A stretch of DNA of 64,000 nt from Pseudomonas eutrophicaquae (GCF_023544715.1 NZ_JAMJEZ010000011.1:1-64000); one strand, 5' to 3'. Numbered from the stretch's first letter, positions 21,908 to 36,603 are shown. Notes: a model not told the origin generated them from the letters alone. Program-made: numbers and translations.

Positions 21908-23281
21908 TCAAATCTTGGGCATACCGCCAGGCAGCAGACTACTCATGCCGCGCATCATCTTGGCCATGCCACCCTTGGTGGAGACCTTCTTCATCATCTT
22001 CTGCATCTGCTTATGCTGCTTGATCAGCCGCCCGACATCCTGCACCTGCGTCCCCGAACCCAGCGCAATGCGCCGCTTGCGCGAACCGCTGATCAGCTCG
22101 GGGTCACGACGCTCAGCAGGCGTCATCGAGTTGATGATCGCCTCCATCTGGCGAAACTGCTTCTCGGCCGCTTGCTGGGCGTTACCCATCTGCCCAAGGT
22201 TCATGCCACCGAGCATCGGCAGCTTGTCCATCAGGCCGCCGAGGCCACCCATATTCTTCATCTGCTGCAGCTGATCGCGGAAGTCCTCGAGATCGAAGCC
22301 CTTGCCCTTCTTCAGCTTCTGGGTGAGCTTGGCCGCCTTCTCGCGGTCCATGCTTTGCTCGGCCTGCTCGATCAGGCTCAGCACATCGCCCATGCCGAGG
22401 ATCCGCGAAGCCACCCGGTCCGGATGGAACGGATCCAGCGCTTCACTCTTCTCACCCATGCCGAGAAACTTGATCGGCTTGCCGGTGATGGCACGCACCG
22501 ACAGCGCCGCACCACCACGGGCGTCACCGTCGACCTTGGTCAGCACCACGCCGGTGAGCGGCAGCGCATCATTGAAGGCGCGAGCGGTATTGGCGGCATC
22601 CTGACCGGTCATGGCATCCACCACGAACAGGGTCTCGACCGGATTGATCGCCGCGTGGACCTGCTGGATCTCCGCCATCATGTCGGCATCGATATGCAGA
22701 CGACCGGCAGTATCGACGATCACCACATCAATGAACTTGAGCTTCGCCTCGGCAATCGCCGCCCGGGCGATGTCCACCGGCTTCTGGCTCAGGTCGGAGG
22801 GGAAGAAGGTGACGCCGACCTCACCGGCCAGGGTCTCCAGCTGCTTGATCGCCGCCGGACGGTACACATCTGCGGAGACCACCAGCACTGACTTCTTCTT
22901 GCGCTCCTTAAGAAAGCGCGCCAGCTTGCCGACCGTGGTGGTCTTGCCTGCACCCTGCAGGCCGGCCATGAGGATCACCGCCGGCGGTGCGGCAGCAAGG
23001 TTGAGGTCCTCATTGGCCTCACCCATCAGCGCTTCCAGCTCGGCGCGGACGATCTTCACGAAGACCTGGCCCGGCGTCAGGCTCTTGGACACCTCGGTGC
23101 CGACGGCACGCTCCTTGACCTTGTTGACGAAATCCTTGACCACCGGCAGCGCGACGTCGGCCTCAAGCAGGGCCATGCGCACCTCGCGCAGGGTGTCCTT
23201 GATGTTGTCTTCGGTCAGCTTGGCGCGGCCGGTGACATTGCGCAGTGTCTGCGACAGGCGCTCGGTCAGATTCTCGAACAT
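21908..23281 (-). CDS. ffh: Signal recognition particle protein Ffh
   Basis: SRP54 homologue that, with 4.5S RNA, targets inner-membrane proteins to SecYEG through FtsY. It has 457 residues from ATG 23281 (MFENLTERLSQTLRNV), with AAAGGA six bases upstream. The N domain is followed by the GTPase G domain (GLQGAGKTTT, DTAGR, TKVDGDARGG). The methionine-rich M domain (MKNMGGLGGLMDKLP onward) binds the RNA and signal peptides. The frame is open 45 codons further upstream, but that part is not conserved and lies beyond the probable promoter. Confidence 0.97.
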   Translation of the reverse strand: MFENLTERLSQTLRNVTGRAKLTEDNIKDTLREVRMALLEADVALPVVKDFVNKVKERAVGTEVSKSLTPGQVFVKIVRAELEALMGEANEDLNLAAAPPAVILMAGLQGAGKTTTVGKLARFLKERKKKSVLVVSADVYRPAAIKQLETLAGEVGVTFFPSDLSQKPVDIARAAIAEAKLKFIDVVIVDTAGRLHIDADMMAEIQQVHAAINPVETLFVVDAMTGQDAANTARAFNDALPLTGVVLTKVDGDARGGAALSVRAITGKPIKFLGMGEKSEALDPFHPDRVASRILGMGDVLSLIEQAEQSMDREKAAKLTQKLKKGKGFDLEDFRDQLQQMKNMGGLGGLMDKLPMLGGMNLGQMGNAQQAAEKQFRQMEAIINSMTPAERRDPELISGSRKRRIALGSGTQVQDVGRLIKQHKQMQKMMKKVSTKGGMAKMMRGMSSLLPGGMPKI

Positions 23282-23321
23282 GCACGGTCCTTTAAGGAGG
23301 GAGCTTGCGGCAAGGCGGCGG

Positions 23322-23327
23322 ATTATA
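23322..23327 (-). promoter_or_regulatory. Putative -10 box for ffh
   Basis: TATAAT read on the minus strand, 40 bases upstream of the ffh ATG. No good -35 box at 16-18 bases was found, so the call rests on the perfect -10 and its position. Confidence 0.4.
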
Positions 23328-23424
23328 GCGAAGTGCAACGCACACCGACACCGGTAGCGGACTTTCGAAGACCGCTGGTTCTGTGCCACACTCGCCCCCC
23401 TACAGGCATCCTCCACAAGGACTT

Positions 23425-24225
23425 ATGACGCCTCTGCTGCCCAGCCTGGCAGCTGCCGGACTGTATGCCGGCGCTGCACTCTACCAGGCCCTGCTGCTCT
23501 CCCGCCGCACCAGCCCTGCCCCGCGCCTGCTGGCCGGCCTCGGTGTTCCTGCCCTGCTGCTGCACCTCCTAGCCCTCTATCAGCTGCTGCTGGGGGACGG
23601 TACCCTGCTGCTCAACTTCTTCAATGCGGCCAGCCTGCTGGCAGCGGCAGTGATCGCTCTGACCCTGCTGGCCTGCCTGCGCATGCCGGTGCACAACCTG
23701 CTGCTCTTGCTGTTCCCGCTGGGCAGCCTGACCAGCCTGCTGGCGGTCCTGGTGCCCGCCGGCACCCTGCAGCCGATCCGCGAGGCGCCGGGGATTCTTG
23801 CGCATATCCTGCTGTCGCTGCTGGCCTATGGCCTGCTGACCATCGCCGTGCTGCAGGCGCTGCTGCTGCTGCTGCAGAACCGCCAGCTCAAGCTCAAGCA
23901 CCCCTCGGGGATCATCCGCACCTTCCCGCCGCTGCAGACCATGGAAAGCCTGCTGTTCGGCTTTCTGTGGGCCGGCTGGACCCTGCTGTCGCTGTCGCTG
24001 CTGTCGGGCTGGCTGTACCTTGATGACCTGCTCGCCCAGCATCTGGCCCACAAGACCCTGCTGGCCTGCCTCGCCTGGCTGGTATTTGCCGTACTGCTGG
24101 GCGGGCGCTACCGGCTCGGCTGGCGCGGCGCCACGGCGATCCGCTGGACCCTGGCCGGCTTCCTGCTACTGATGCTGGCCTACTTTGGCAGCAAGCTGGT
24201 ACGCGAATTTATCCTGCACATCTGA
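23425..24225 (+). CDS. CcsA/YpjD-type cytochrome c assembly-like membrane protein
   Basis: Integral inner-membrane protein of 266 residues with about eight predicted helices. It belongs to the CcsA/CcmC-like superfamily branch known as YpjD in enterobacteria, where the gene also lies between ffh and a CorB/YfjD gene. The region LLFGFLWAGWTLLSLSLLSGW corresponds to the tryptophan-rich segment of heme-handling relatives, but the strict WWD motif is not complete. A role in cytochrome c or heme handling is therefore only an inference. The start ATG at 23425 has AAGGA upstream. It is divergent from ffh, with corB 16 bases downstream. Confidence 0.8.
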   Translation: MTPLLPSLAAAGLYAGAALYQALLLSRRTSPAPRLLAGLGVPALLLHLLALYQLLLGDGTLLLNFFNAASLLAAAVIALTLLACLRMPVHNLLLLLFPLGSLTSLLAVLVPAGTLQPIREAPGILAHILLSLLAYGLLTIAVLQALLLLLQNRQLKLKHPSGIIRTFPPLQTMESLLFGFLWAGWTLLSLSLLSGWLYLDDLLAQHLAHKTLLACLAWLVFAVLLGGRYRLGWRGATAIRWTLAGFLLLMLAYFGSKLVREFILHI

Positions 24226-24241
24226 GACCAAGGCACCCACC

Positions 24242-25528
24242 GTGGACGACCTCCATTCCAGCTTCCTGTTCGGATTGCTGATCTTCCTGATCCTCTGCTC
24301 GGCCTTCTTCTCCAGCTCCGAGACCGGCATGCTCAGCCTCAACCGCTACCGTCTGCGCCACCTGGAGCGTGAAGGCCACAAGGGCGCGCAGCGCGCCAGC
24401 AACCTGCTGGCGCGCCCTGACCGTCTGCTCGGTACCATTCTGGTCGGCAACAACGTGGTCAACATCCTCGCCGCCTCGATCGCCACCGTGCTGGCGGTCG
24501 ATATCTGGGGTGAAGCCGGAATCGCCATCTCGACCGTACTGCTGACCATCGTGGTGCTGATCTTCGGCGAAATCACCCCCAAGACCCTCGCCGCCCTGCG
24601 CCCGGAAACCATCGCCTTCCCGGCCAGCAGCGTGCTGAGCCTGCTGATGCGCCTGCTCTACCCGGTGGTGTGGATCACCAGCGCAATCAGCAACCTGCTG
24701 CTGCGTCTTCTCGGCGTCGATCCGGCCCACAAGCCCCAGGACAGCCTGTCCACCGAGGAGCTGCGCAGCGTGGTGCGTGAATCCGGCCACGCCCTGCCGG
24801 CCAACCGCAAGAACATGCTGCTGGGCATCCTTGACCTGGAAAAGGTCACCGTCAACGACATCATGATCCCGCGCAACGAGGTCATCGGTATCGACCTGGA
24901 CAGCGACCTTGAGCAGATCACCGAGCAGCTGCGCACCACCACCTTCACCCGCCTGCCGGTCTACCGGCACGATCTCAACCAGATCGAGGGCGTGGTGCAC
25001 ATGCGCCAGATCGCAAGGCTGCTGACCCACAACACCCTCAGCAAGGACAGCCTGCTGGCGGCCTGCAGCAGCCCCTACTTCGTCCCGGAAAGCACGCCGC
25101 TATCCACCCAGCTGATCAATTTCCAGAACGAGAAGTGTCGCCTCGGTATCGTGGTAGATGAATACGGCGAGGTGATCGGCCTGGTGACCCTTGAGGACAT
25201 ACTCGAGGAGATCGTCGGCGAGTTCACCAGCCCAGCCAGCCAGCGCACCCCGGACATCCAGGCCCAGCCCGATGGCAGCTACCTGATCGAGGGCAGCGTC
25301 AACATCCGTGACGTGAACAAGAGCCTGGGCTGGGAGCTGCCCTGGGAAGGCCCCAAGACCCTCAATGGCCTGATCACCGAAGCCCTTGAGCAGATCCCCG
25401 ACAGCGGCGTCTGCCTACAGATCGGCGACTACCGTCTGGAGATCATCCAGGCCACCGAAAACCGGGTGAAGAGCCTGCGCGCCTGGCTGGCAGTGCAGGC
25501 CCCGGCGCCCACGGAGGGCGATGGCTGA
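24242..25528 (+). CDS. CNNM/CorB family transporter (HlyC/CorC domain)
   Basis: Inner-membrane protein of 428 residues related to E. coli YfjD/CorB and the CNNM magnesium transporters. The N-terminal DUF21/CNNM domain has four hydrophobic segments, including FFSSSETGMLSLNRYRL, a signature of the family. A pair of CBS domains (about 205-330) and a CorC_HlyC domain at the C-terminus follow. The likely role is magnesium or cobalt efflux, or resistance. The GTG start at 24242 is preferred because it begins directly before the first membrane helix; the frame is open from inside the previous gene. It probably forms an operon with the YpjD-like gene. Confidence 0.88.
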   Translation: MDDLHSSFLFGLLIFLILCSAFFSSSETGMLSLNRYRLRHLEREGHKGAQRASNLLARPDRLLGTILVGNNVVNILAASIATVLAVDIWGEAGIAISTVLLTIVVLIFGEITPKTLAALRPETIAFPASSVLSLLMRLLYPVVWITSAISNLLLRLLGVDPAHKPQDSLSTEELRSVVRESGHALPANRKNMLLGILDLEKVTVNDIMIPRNEVIGIDLDSDLEQITEQLRTTTFTRLPVYRHDLNQIEGVVHMRQIARLLTHNTLSKDSLLAACSSPYFVPESTPLSTQLINFQNEKCRLGIVVDEYGEVIGLVTLEDILEEIVGEFTSPASQRTPDIQAQPDGSYLIEGSVNIRDVNKSLGWELPWEGPKTLNGLITEALEQIPDSGVCLQIGDYRLEIIQATENRVKSLRAWLAVQAPAPTEGDG

Positions 25529-25553
25529 TCCAGCCTCCCCCGCCCCACCATAC

Positions 25554-25588
25554 AAAAGGCCGGCCCCTCACCAAGAGCCGGCCTTTTT
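25554..25588. terminator. Bidirectional terminator between corB-like gene and purT
   Basis: An 11-bp stem (AAAAGGCCGGC / GCCGGCCTTTT) with a 12-base loop and A/T flanks on both sides, between two convergent genes. It should work in both directions. Confidence 0.9.
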
Positions 25589-25608
25589 GCAGGCGAAAGA
25601 CAAACCAC

Positions 25609-26790
25609 CTACAGCTCGATGCGTACCGCCTGCGCAGCCCGCAGCGCCTTAGCCCGCGCCGCCTCGATGGATTCATCGCGGGCCAAAGCCACCCCCATGC
25701 GCCGCTGACCACTGACCTCTGGCTTGCCGAACAGGCGCAGCGCGGTATCGGCTTCGGCCAGCGCGGCCTCCAGATTGCCAAAGCGCACAGACTGCGACTC
25801 ACCCTCGACCAGAATCACCGCCGACGCCGAGGGGCCAAGCTGACGAATCGCCGGAATCGGCAGACCGAGGATCGCCCGTGCATGCAGGGCGAACTCCGAC
25901 AGATCCTGGGAGATCAGCGTCACCAGCCCGGTGTCATGGGGGCGCGGCGACACTTCACTGAACCACACCTGATCGCCCTTGATGAACAGCTCGACCCCGA
26001 ACAGCCCACGCCCACCGAGCGCCTCGGTGACCGCGCAGGCGATGCGTTCGGATTCGGCCAAGGCCTGCGGGCTCATCGCCTGCGGCTGCCAGGATTCCTG
26101 ATAGTCGCCCCGCTCCTGACGGTGGCCGACCGGTGCACAGAAGGTGGTGCCACCGCTGTGGCGCACGGTGAGCAGGGTGATCTCGTAGTCGAAGTCGATA
26201 AAGCCCTCGACGATCACCCGCCCCTTGCCGGCACGTCCACCTTCCTGAGCGTAGTCCCAGGCCTTCTGCACATCGGCGTCACTGCGCAGCAGACTCTGGC
26301 CCTTGCCGGAGGAGCTCATGATCGGCTTGACCACACAGGGGAAGCCCAGCGCAGCCACTCCCGCGGCATAGTCCTCGAAGGTATCGGCGAAGCGGTACGG
26401 CGAGGTCGGCAGGCCCAGCTCTTCGGCAGCCAGACGGCGGATGCCCTCGCGGTTCATGGTCAGCTGTGCAGCGCGGGCGGTCGGGATCACCGTGAAGCCT
26501 TCGGCTTCCAGCGCGACCAGGGTGTCGGTGGCGATCGCCTCGATTTCCGGGACGATGTAATGCGGCTGCTCCTGCTCGATCACCGCGCGCAGCGCCGCGC
26601 CGTCGAGCATGCTGATCACGTGGCTGCGGTGCGCCACCTGCATGGCCGGGGCATGGGCGTAGCGATCGACGGCAATCACCTCACAGCCCAGACGCTGCAG
26701 CTCGATAGCCACTTCCTTGCCCAGCTCACCCGAGCCGCACAGCAGTACACGGGTCGCGCTCGGCGACAGCGGGGTTCCGATCATGGTCAC
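25609..26790 (-). CDS. purT: Formate-dependent phosphoribosylglycinamide formyltransferase 2
   Basis: ATP-grasp enzyme that formylates GAR with formate and ATP, the folate-independent third step of purine synthesis. It has 393 residues. The N-terminal Rossmann-like part ([21 protein letters not shown]) is followed by an ATP-grasp domain with [12 protein letters not shown] and the metal/ATP ligands around [18 protein letters not shown] 26790 is placed seven bases after an AGGA; ATG 26784 is an alternative two codons in. The DUF1289 gene and the gamma-carbonic anhydrase precede it closely on the same strand. Confidence 0.95.
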   Translation of the reverse strand: MTMIGTPLSPSATRVLLCGSGELGKEVAIELQRLGCEVIAVDRYAHAPAMQVAHRSHVISMLDGAALRAVIEQEQPHYIVPEIEAIATDTLVALEAEGFTVIPTARAAQLTMNREGIRRLAAEELGLPTSPYRFADTFEDYAAGVAALGFPCVVKPIMSSSGKGQSLLRSDADVQKAWDYAQEGGRAGKGRVIVEGFIDFDYEITLLTVRHSGGTTFCAPVGHRQERGDYQESWQPQAMSPQALAESERIACAVTEALGGRGLFGVELFIKGDQVWFSEVSPRPHDTGLVTLISQDLSEFALHARAILGLPIPAIRQLGPSASAVILVEGESQSVRFGNLEAALAEADTALRLFGKPEVSGQRRMGVALARDESIEAARAKALRAAQAVRIEL

Positions 26791-26800
26791 AAAGCATTCC

Positions 26801-26998
26801 TCAGAGGGGTTTCAACAATCCGCTGGCCAGGGCGCGCTCGCGGCAGCGTGCCAGCACCGCGCGGCGCTCGGCATTATCCATGCGCCCCCAGCGGGTGATT
26901 TCTGCACCGCTGCGCTGACAACCGATGCAGATGTCCTCGTCATCCAGCGCGCAGACGTGTACGCAGGGCGATGCGACAGATTGGTCTTGCGGGTTCAT
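26801..26998 (-). CDS. DUF1289 small cysteine-rich protein
   Basis: A 65-residue protein with the DUF1289 (YdhL-like) pattern [20 protein letters not shown] followed by [20 protein letters not shown]. The four clustered cysteines suggest a metal or Fe-S site, but no function is established. Its start codon directly abuts the stop of the gamma-carbonic anhydrase, so translation is probably coupled. purT begins ten bases after its stop. Confidence 0.85.
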   Translation of the reverse strand: MNPQDQSVASPCVHVCALDDEDICIGCQRSGAEITRWGRMDNAERRAVLARCRERALASGLLKPL

Positions 26999-27523
26999 TC
27001 AGTCCAGCTGCTCGCTCAGTTCACGGGCATAGCGCCGCGCATTTTCGACGTAATGGGCGGCGTTGCGCTTGAGGCCCTCGATCTGCTCCTCACTGAGCAG
27101 GCGCACCACCTTGCCGGGCACGCCCATCACCAGGCTGCCGTCAGGAATTTCCTTGCCCTCGGGAATCAACGCACCGGCGCCGATCAGGCAGTTGCGGCCG
27201 ATCTTCGCGCCGTTGAGCACTACCGCACCGATGCCGACCAGGCTGTGATCGCCGACGGTGCAGCCATGCAGGGTGACCTTGTGGCCGATGGTCACGCCTT
27301 TGCCAATGCTCAGCGGCCAGCCCATATCGGTGTGCAGCACGCTGCCATCCTGCACGTTGCTGCCCTCGCCAACGTGGATCAGCTCGTTGTCACCACGCAG
27401 CACGGCGCCGAACCAGACGCTGGCGTCCGCCTCCAGGCGCACCTTGCCAATCAGGCTGGCATCCGGCGCGATCCAGCTATCGGGATGGACTTCTACACGG
27501 GCATCGCCCAAGCGGTATTTCAT
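26999..27523 (-). CDS. Gamma-carbonic anhydrase family protein
   Basis: Left-handed beta-helix protein of 174 residues (YrdA/PaaY type) built from hexapeptide repeats, beginning [26 protein letters not shown]. Three metal-ligand histidines are present: one in VLHTDMG, and two in [11 protein letters not shown]. The family binds zinc or iron, and some members have carbonic anhydrase activity; the true substrate is often unknown. ATG 27523 is chosen because the upstream 33 residues are unlike any family member. It is translationally coupled to the DUF1289 gene. Confidence 0.9.
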   Translation of the reverse strand: MKYRLGDARVEVHPDSWIAPDASLIGKVRLEADASVWFGAVLRGDNELIHVGEGSNVQDGSVLHTDMGWPLSIGKGVTIGHKVTLHGCTVGDHSLVGIGAVVLNGAKIGRNCLIGAGALIPEGKEIPDGSLVMGVPGKVVRLLSEEQIEGLKRNAAHYVENARRYARELSEQLD

Positions 27524-27557
27524 CGGCAGGCTCCTTTCAAAGCGGGGCAGCGCGCAG

Positions 27558-28160
27558 TCAGCGCAGGATACGGAAATCAGCCGGCGGGTGGCGCAGGTCA
27601 ATGCCGGCATCGTAGAGCACATTGACCAGCTCGACGATCATCAGCGCGGTGAGCCCCCAGATGTGAAAGCCTTCCCAGCGATAGCTCGGCACATAGTGGC
27701 TGACGCCCAGGTAGTCGATGCGGTGGGTGACCTCACGCGGGTCGGTGCGAAAGAACGCCAGCGGCACGGAGAATACTGCGGCAATCTCATCCTGATTGGC
27801 CTGCAGCGGCACCGCCTCGGGCACCAGACCGACGTAGGGCGTGACCTTGATGCCGTAACGCGAGACCTGCGGGCTGAGCGGGCCGACCACCTCGACCAGC
27901 GACGGCGCCAGTCCCACCTCCTCCTCGCTCTCGCGCAGGGCCGTGAAGGCCAGCGAGGCATCACCAGGATCCCGTCGCCCGCCCGGAAAGGCCACCTCGC
28001 CGCCGTGGGTCGAGAGGTTCATGGCCCGCTGGGTGAGGATCAGTCCGGGCTCGCAGCCGCAGGTCACCGGCATCAGCACGGCCGCCTCCGGAAAGGCCTG
28101 GGTTCTGGGCAGGGACAAGGGCTGATGGGTGCGCACGCGGTGGCGCAGGTCGTCCAGCAT
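27558..28160 (-). CDS. Nudix hydrolase, CoA pyrophosphatase type (NudL-like)
   Basis: A 200-residue Nudix protein. The Nudix box lies in [13 protein letters not shown] followed by [12 protein letters not shown], preceded by STHGGEVAF, the combination seen in the NudL/NUDT7 CoA-diphosphatase group. The family hydrolyses CoA to phosphopantetheine and 3',5'-ADP. It is the first gene of the minus-strand run through the gamma-carbonic anhydrase, DUF1289 gene and purT. Substrate is inferred from the motif variant only. Confidence 0.9.
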   Translation of the reverse strand: MLDDLRHRVRTHQPLSLPRTQAFPEAAVLMPVTCGCEPGLILTQRAMNLSTHGGEVAFPGGRRDPGDASLAFTALRESEEEVGLAPSLVEVVGPLSPQVSRYGIKVTPYVGLVPEAVPLQANQDEIAAVFSVPLAFFRTDPREVTHRIDYLGVSHYVPSYRWEGFHIWGLTALMIVELVNVLYDAGIDLRHPPADFRILR

Positions 28161-28248
28161 GGGGCGGTCTCGCGGTCAGAAAACGCTGGCGCATGATGGC
28201 ACGAAAGCCATCGCCACCAAAAGGCACGCCCGCCGCACCGCGCCCCCT

Positions 28249-28276
28249 TTGCCGGACTCGCGCACTTGCCTAGAAT
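28249..28276 (+). promoter_or_regulatory. Putative sigma-70 promoter for the L,D-transpeptidase
   Basis: TTGCCG (-35, 28249-28254), 16-base spacer, TAGAAT (-10, 28271-28276). It lies about 60 bases upstream of the ATG at 28337, in the gap divergent from the Nudix gene. Confidence 0.4.
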
Positions 28277-28336
28277 GCCCGGCGCTGCAGGCCATGCGGC
28301 GCCGTTCACACCTCTGCCTTGCGCGAGCTGCCAACC

Positions 28337-28873
28337 ATGACATCCCTCTCACTGCCGCTGGTACATCCGCTCATTCGCGGGCTGTGCCTGCTTTGCCTGT
28401 TGCTGCTCGCCTACCCCGGCCATGCCAGCACCAGCGTCTCCCTGCGCGCACCGTCTGTGGACAAGGTGCTGGTGGTCAAGTCCGAGCGCCAGTTGCACCT
28501 GCTCAGCCGTGGCGAGGTGCTGAAGAGTTACCGGGTTTCGCTGGGCAAGCAGCCAGGGCCCAAGCGCTTTGAGGGTGATCAGCGCACGCCGGAGGGGCTG
28601 TACTGGATCAACTGGCGGCAGAGCAGCGAGAAGTACCACCTGTCGATGCACATCTCCTACCCCAATGCGCGCGACAGCGCCTATGCCGCGCGGCACGGCC
28701 TGTCGCCGGGCAACATGATCATGCTGCACGGCACCCCGCTGGATGAGGAGTATCCGGAGTGGTTCTTCCATACCCTCAACTGGACCGAGGGCTGCATCGC
28801 CCTGAAGAACGATGACATGCGCGAGCTCTGGGAGCTGGTCAGCGACGGCACGCTGATTGAGATCCGCCCCTGA
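28337..28873 (+). CDS. L,D-transpeptidase family protein (YkuD domain)
   Basis: Secreted protein of 178 residues with a signal peptide (about 1-31, ending near GHA). The YkuD catalytic domain follows (VDKVLVVKSERQLHLL onward), with the conserved H131 in IMLHGT and catalytic Cys153 in TEGCIALKN. Such enzymes make 3-3 crosslinks in peptidoglycan or attach proteins to it; which reaction this one performs cannot be told from sequence. The serine/arginine usually flanking the cysteine is modified (EGCIAL). The frame also opens at TTG 28319; ATG 28337 gives the better signal peptide. Confidence 0.88.
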   Translation: MTSLSLPLVHPLIRGLCLLCLLLLAYPGHASTSVSLRAPSVDKVLVVKSERQLHLLSRGEVLKSYRVSLGKQPGPKRFEGDQRTPEGLYWINWRQSSEKYHLSMHISYPNARDSAYAARHGLSPGNMIMLHGTPLDEEYPEWFFHTLNWTEGCIALKNDDMRELWELVSDGTLIEIRP

Positions 28874-28918
28874 ATCCGCCGCCGCAGCCATCCAGGCCGG
28901 GCGGCGCCTCGCGACGAC

Positions 28919-29230
28919 TCAGAAATCCTCCAGCCGCCAGACTTCATAGGCCGGCGTCTGGTAAGGATGCACCGCCTTGAGCGCCGCCACCGCCGCATGG
29001 ATCAGCGCATCGCTCACCACCATCTCTACCTTCCACTCCGGCACCTGCTCAACCTGGCCGTGGCTGCCGATGAACGGCTGGCTGCCCGGCAGCGGGCGAA
29101 ACTGCCCGAGTCCCTCCACCTGCCAGCAGCACTGATCATAGTCACCGATGCGCCCGGCACCGGCAGCAAACAGGGCATCCTTGACCACCTGCAGGTGGCT
29201 GGCAGGCACGAAGAAATTCAGCTTGTACAT
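28919..29230 (-). CDS. NIF3-like/YqfO-type small protein
   Basis: A 103-residue protein starting MYKLNFFVPASHLQVVKDAL and ending VHPYQTPAYEVWRLEDF. This is the ferredoxin-like domain that in some organisms is inserted in NIF3 (YqfO) proteins and that stands alone in pseudomonads. A CutA-like fold is expected and no catalytic motif is visible. The frame runs upstream nearly to purL, but only from ATG 29230 does it match the family. It lies just downstream of purL on the same strand. Function is unknown. Confidence 0.8.
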   Translation of the reverse strand: MYKLNFFVPASHLQVVKDALFAAGAGRIGDYDQCCWQVEGLGQFRPLPGSQPFIGSHGQVEQVPEWKVEMVVSDALIHAAVAALKAVHPYQTPAYEVWRLEDF

Positions 29231-29281
29231 GAAGGCACCTCGCTGCATCAGCGTTGAACGTAAAAGCCTGCCCACAAACGC

Positions 29282-29306
29282 CAAGGGCGCCAACGCGGCG
29301 CCCTTG
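29282..29306 (-). terminator. Hairpin 1 downstream of purL
   Basis: A perfect 10-bp stem (CAAGGGCGCC / GGCGCCCTTG) with a 5-base loop, between purL and the NIF3-like gene. It has no clear U-run and may be a partial terminator or a 3'-end stabiliser. Confidence 0.5.
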
Positions 29307-29317
29307 AACGGGGTCAG

Positions 29318-29339
29318 GCCGGGCGGCAGACCGCCCGGC
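29318..29339 (-). terminator. Hairpin 2 immediately after the purL stop
   Basis: A perfect 9-bp stem (GCCGGGCGG / CCGCCCGGC) with a CAGA loop, 10 bases beyond the purL stop and in tandem with hairpin 1. It lacks a T-run. Confidence 0.5.
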
Positions 29340-29349
29340 GAGCGCCGGA

Positions 29350-34870
<5,521 letters not shown>

Positions 34871-34872
34871 CG

Positions 34873-34894
34873 GGGCGCTCTGCGCAGTGCGCCC
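34873..34894. terminator. Possible terminator between mltF and tadA
   Basis: GGGCGC and GCGCCC arms with an inner short stem, between two convergent genes. It has no T-run. Confidence 0.33.
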
Positions 34895-34906
34895 ACACGG
34901 CACACC

Positions 34907-35476
34907 TCATGCACCGCCCGCCGAATCCTCCGCCCCCTGCGGCAGCGGTGCCTCAGCGGCGTCCACAGACAGTGATACTTCTGTGGATGGGGCGGGCACC
35001 TTGCGCCGCCGGGCGCGGAAAAATTCACTGAGCAGCGTCCCACAGGCCTCCCCCAGCACCCCACCCTCGACCGGCAGGCGGTGATTGAGAAAGGGCTGCT
35101 CGAAGAAGCGCCCACGACTCTCCGCCACCCCGGCCTTGGGTTCGCGCGCACCGTACACCACCCGGCCAATACGGGCATGCACGATCAGCCCCGCACACAT
35201 GCTGCACGGCTCCAGAGTCACGTACAGGGTGCTGTCCAGCAGCCGGTAATTGCCCAGCCGCTGAGCGGCATCGCGGATCGCCACCATCTCGGCATGGGCG
35301 CTGGGATCATGGGTGGAAATCGGGCAATTGAAGCCGCGCCCAACGATCTGCCCCCCGATCACCAGCACCGCACCGACCGGCACCTCCCCTTGCGCTGCGC
35401 CCTCGGCGGCCAGCGCCAGTGCCTCGCGCATGAAGTGCTCGTCCTGGCTTCGATCGATGATCTGGAATGTATTCAT
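34907..35476 (-). CDS. tadA: tRNA-specific adenosine deaminase
   Basis: Deaminates A34 to inosine in tRNA-Arg(ACG), allowing wobble reading. It has 189 residues. The zinc site is H61-A-E63 (SAHAEMVAI) and PCSMC (C91, C94), with E63 as the proton shuttle. The N-terminus MNTFQIIDRSQDEHFMREAL is typical. The last 30 residues form a Pro/Ala-rich tail longer than in E. coli TadA and probably disordered. ATG 35476 is preferred over the much longer open frame upstream, which overlaps the next gene. Confidence 0.95.
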   Translation of the reverse strand: MNTFQIIDRSQDEHFMREALALAAEGAAQGEVPVGAVLVIGGQIVGRGFNCPISTHDPSAHAEMVAIRDAAQRLGNYRLLDSTLYVTLEPCSMCAGLIVHARIGRVVYGAREPKAGVAESRGRFFEQPFLNHRLPVEGGVLGEACGTLLSEFFRARRRKVPAPSTEVSLSVDAAEAPLPQGAEDSAGGA

Positions 35477-35531
35477 GGCCGCAGATTGTCTGTTACAGAA
35501 GGCGGGCAGTGTGGCGCATCGGCGCGCGCCG

Positions 35532-36485
35532 TCAAGCCGCCGGCCAGAGCGCAGCAGCGCGCTGCAGCAGACGCTCGCGCAGTTCGGCCGGCAGCAGCGC
35601 CAGCCCCTCAAGCAGCAGCGCGTGCAGCGCCTCGTGCAGTATTTGGCGCTCTTTGGCATCCAGCGCCTGCCAGCACGCCTGCACTTCCCGGCGCACACCC
35701 TGCCACTGGAGCGCCAGAGCGCGATCCAGGCGGCACAGGGCGCCATACCACTGCTGGTCAAGCAATGCGCAGTAATCCGGCTGAGCTTGCAGCGCCTGCC
35801 CAAGGTTGACCAGCCCCTGCGCCAGCAGGCGCGGCAGTCGACCCTCGGCGACCGAGAGATCCTGACGCAGCGCGCGCTGGCCGCGGGTCAGGTAGCGTCG
35901 CCCGCGCTGCAGCAAGGCCGGATGACGCCGCAGCTCGTCCCGCAGCCAGGCCAGCGAACAGCCCTCTGCCTGAGCACGGGCCAGTACCTCGCTCAGCTGC
36001 CCGGCCAGCTGCTTGCCACGCGCCAGCGCCGCCAGGCACAGCGGATGGGCGGGGGTGTCCGCCACCTCCTGGCACAGCGCCGCCAGCTGCAGCAGCCAGG
36101 CGTCCAGCGCAACTGGCGACAGTCGCGACTCAAGCCACTGCCCGCGCGCCTCCAGCGCACAGAGCGCCTCCACCAGCGCGGCACGCGGGGCGCGGGCGCG
36201 CAGGCCTGCAGCCAGCTGGCGCAGGGTCGCCTCGACCCAGGCGGCAGGCAGATCCAGCCGCTGCAACCGCGCCCAGCCGCGCGCCAGCAGCACGGCCAGA
36301 TCCTGTGACGCCAGCTGGGGCCAGAGACGGTGCCACAGCCAGCGGCGCAGCACCCGCAGCTCGCTCAGGCGCAGCAACACGGCCAGCGCGCGGCAGCTGC
36401 TGCCGGCCAGCGCACGGGCGACGGCCGGTTCAGCCAGCCAGTGGGCCAGCAACAGGACAAGGGCAGGGGGCGCTTGGCGACTCAT
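35532..36485 (-). CDS. Hypothetical Leu/Ala/Arg-rich helical protein
   Basis: A 317-residue protein that I do not recognise. It is almost all predicted helix, with about a quarter leucine, many Ala, Arg and Gln, and regularly spaced tryptophans (RRWLWHRLWPQL, AARGWARLQRL type segments). There is no signal peptide and no clear membrane helix. The heptad-like pattern suggests helical repeats or coiled coils. It begins at ATG 36485 (GTG 36500 is also possible) and lies between guaA and tadA on their strand. Codon use resembles its neighbours. A 331-residue antisense frame overlaps it, but that frame shows no better features. It could be a lineage-specific regulator or structural protein. Confidence 0.55.
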   Translation of the reverse strand: MSRQAPPALVLLLAHWLAEPAVARALAGSSCRALAVLLRLSELRVLRRWLWHRLWPQLASQDLAVLLARGWARLQRLDLPAAWVEATLRQLAAGLRARAPRAALVEALCALEARGQWLESRLSPVALDAWLLQLAALCQEVADTPAHPLCLAALARGKQLAGQLSEVLARAQAEGCSLAWLRDELRRHPALLQRGRRYLTRGQRALRQDLSVAEGRLPRLLAQGLVNLGQALQAQPDYCALLDQQWYGALCRLDRALALQWQGVRREVQACWQALDAKERQILHEALHALLLEGLALLPAELRERLLQRAAALWPAA

Positions 36486-36603
36486 GGTCGGCAGCGACAC
36501 CGGGCATCACGGGCGAAAGCGGCTGACGGCATCCAGCAATTCCGGCAGACGGCACAGAGGCAGCCGAAGCTGCCTCTGTTCATCGCTCAACGCCCAGCGC
36601 CGA

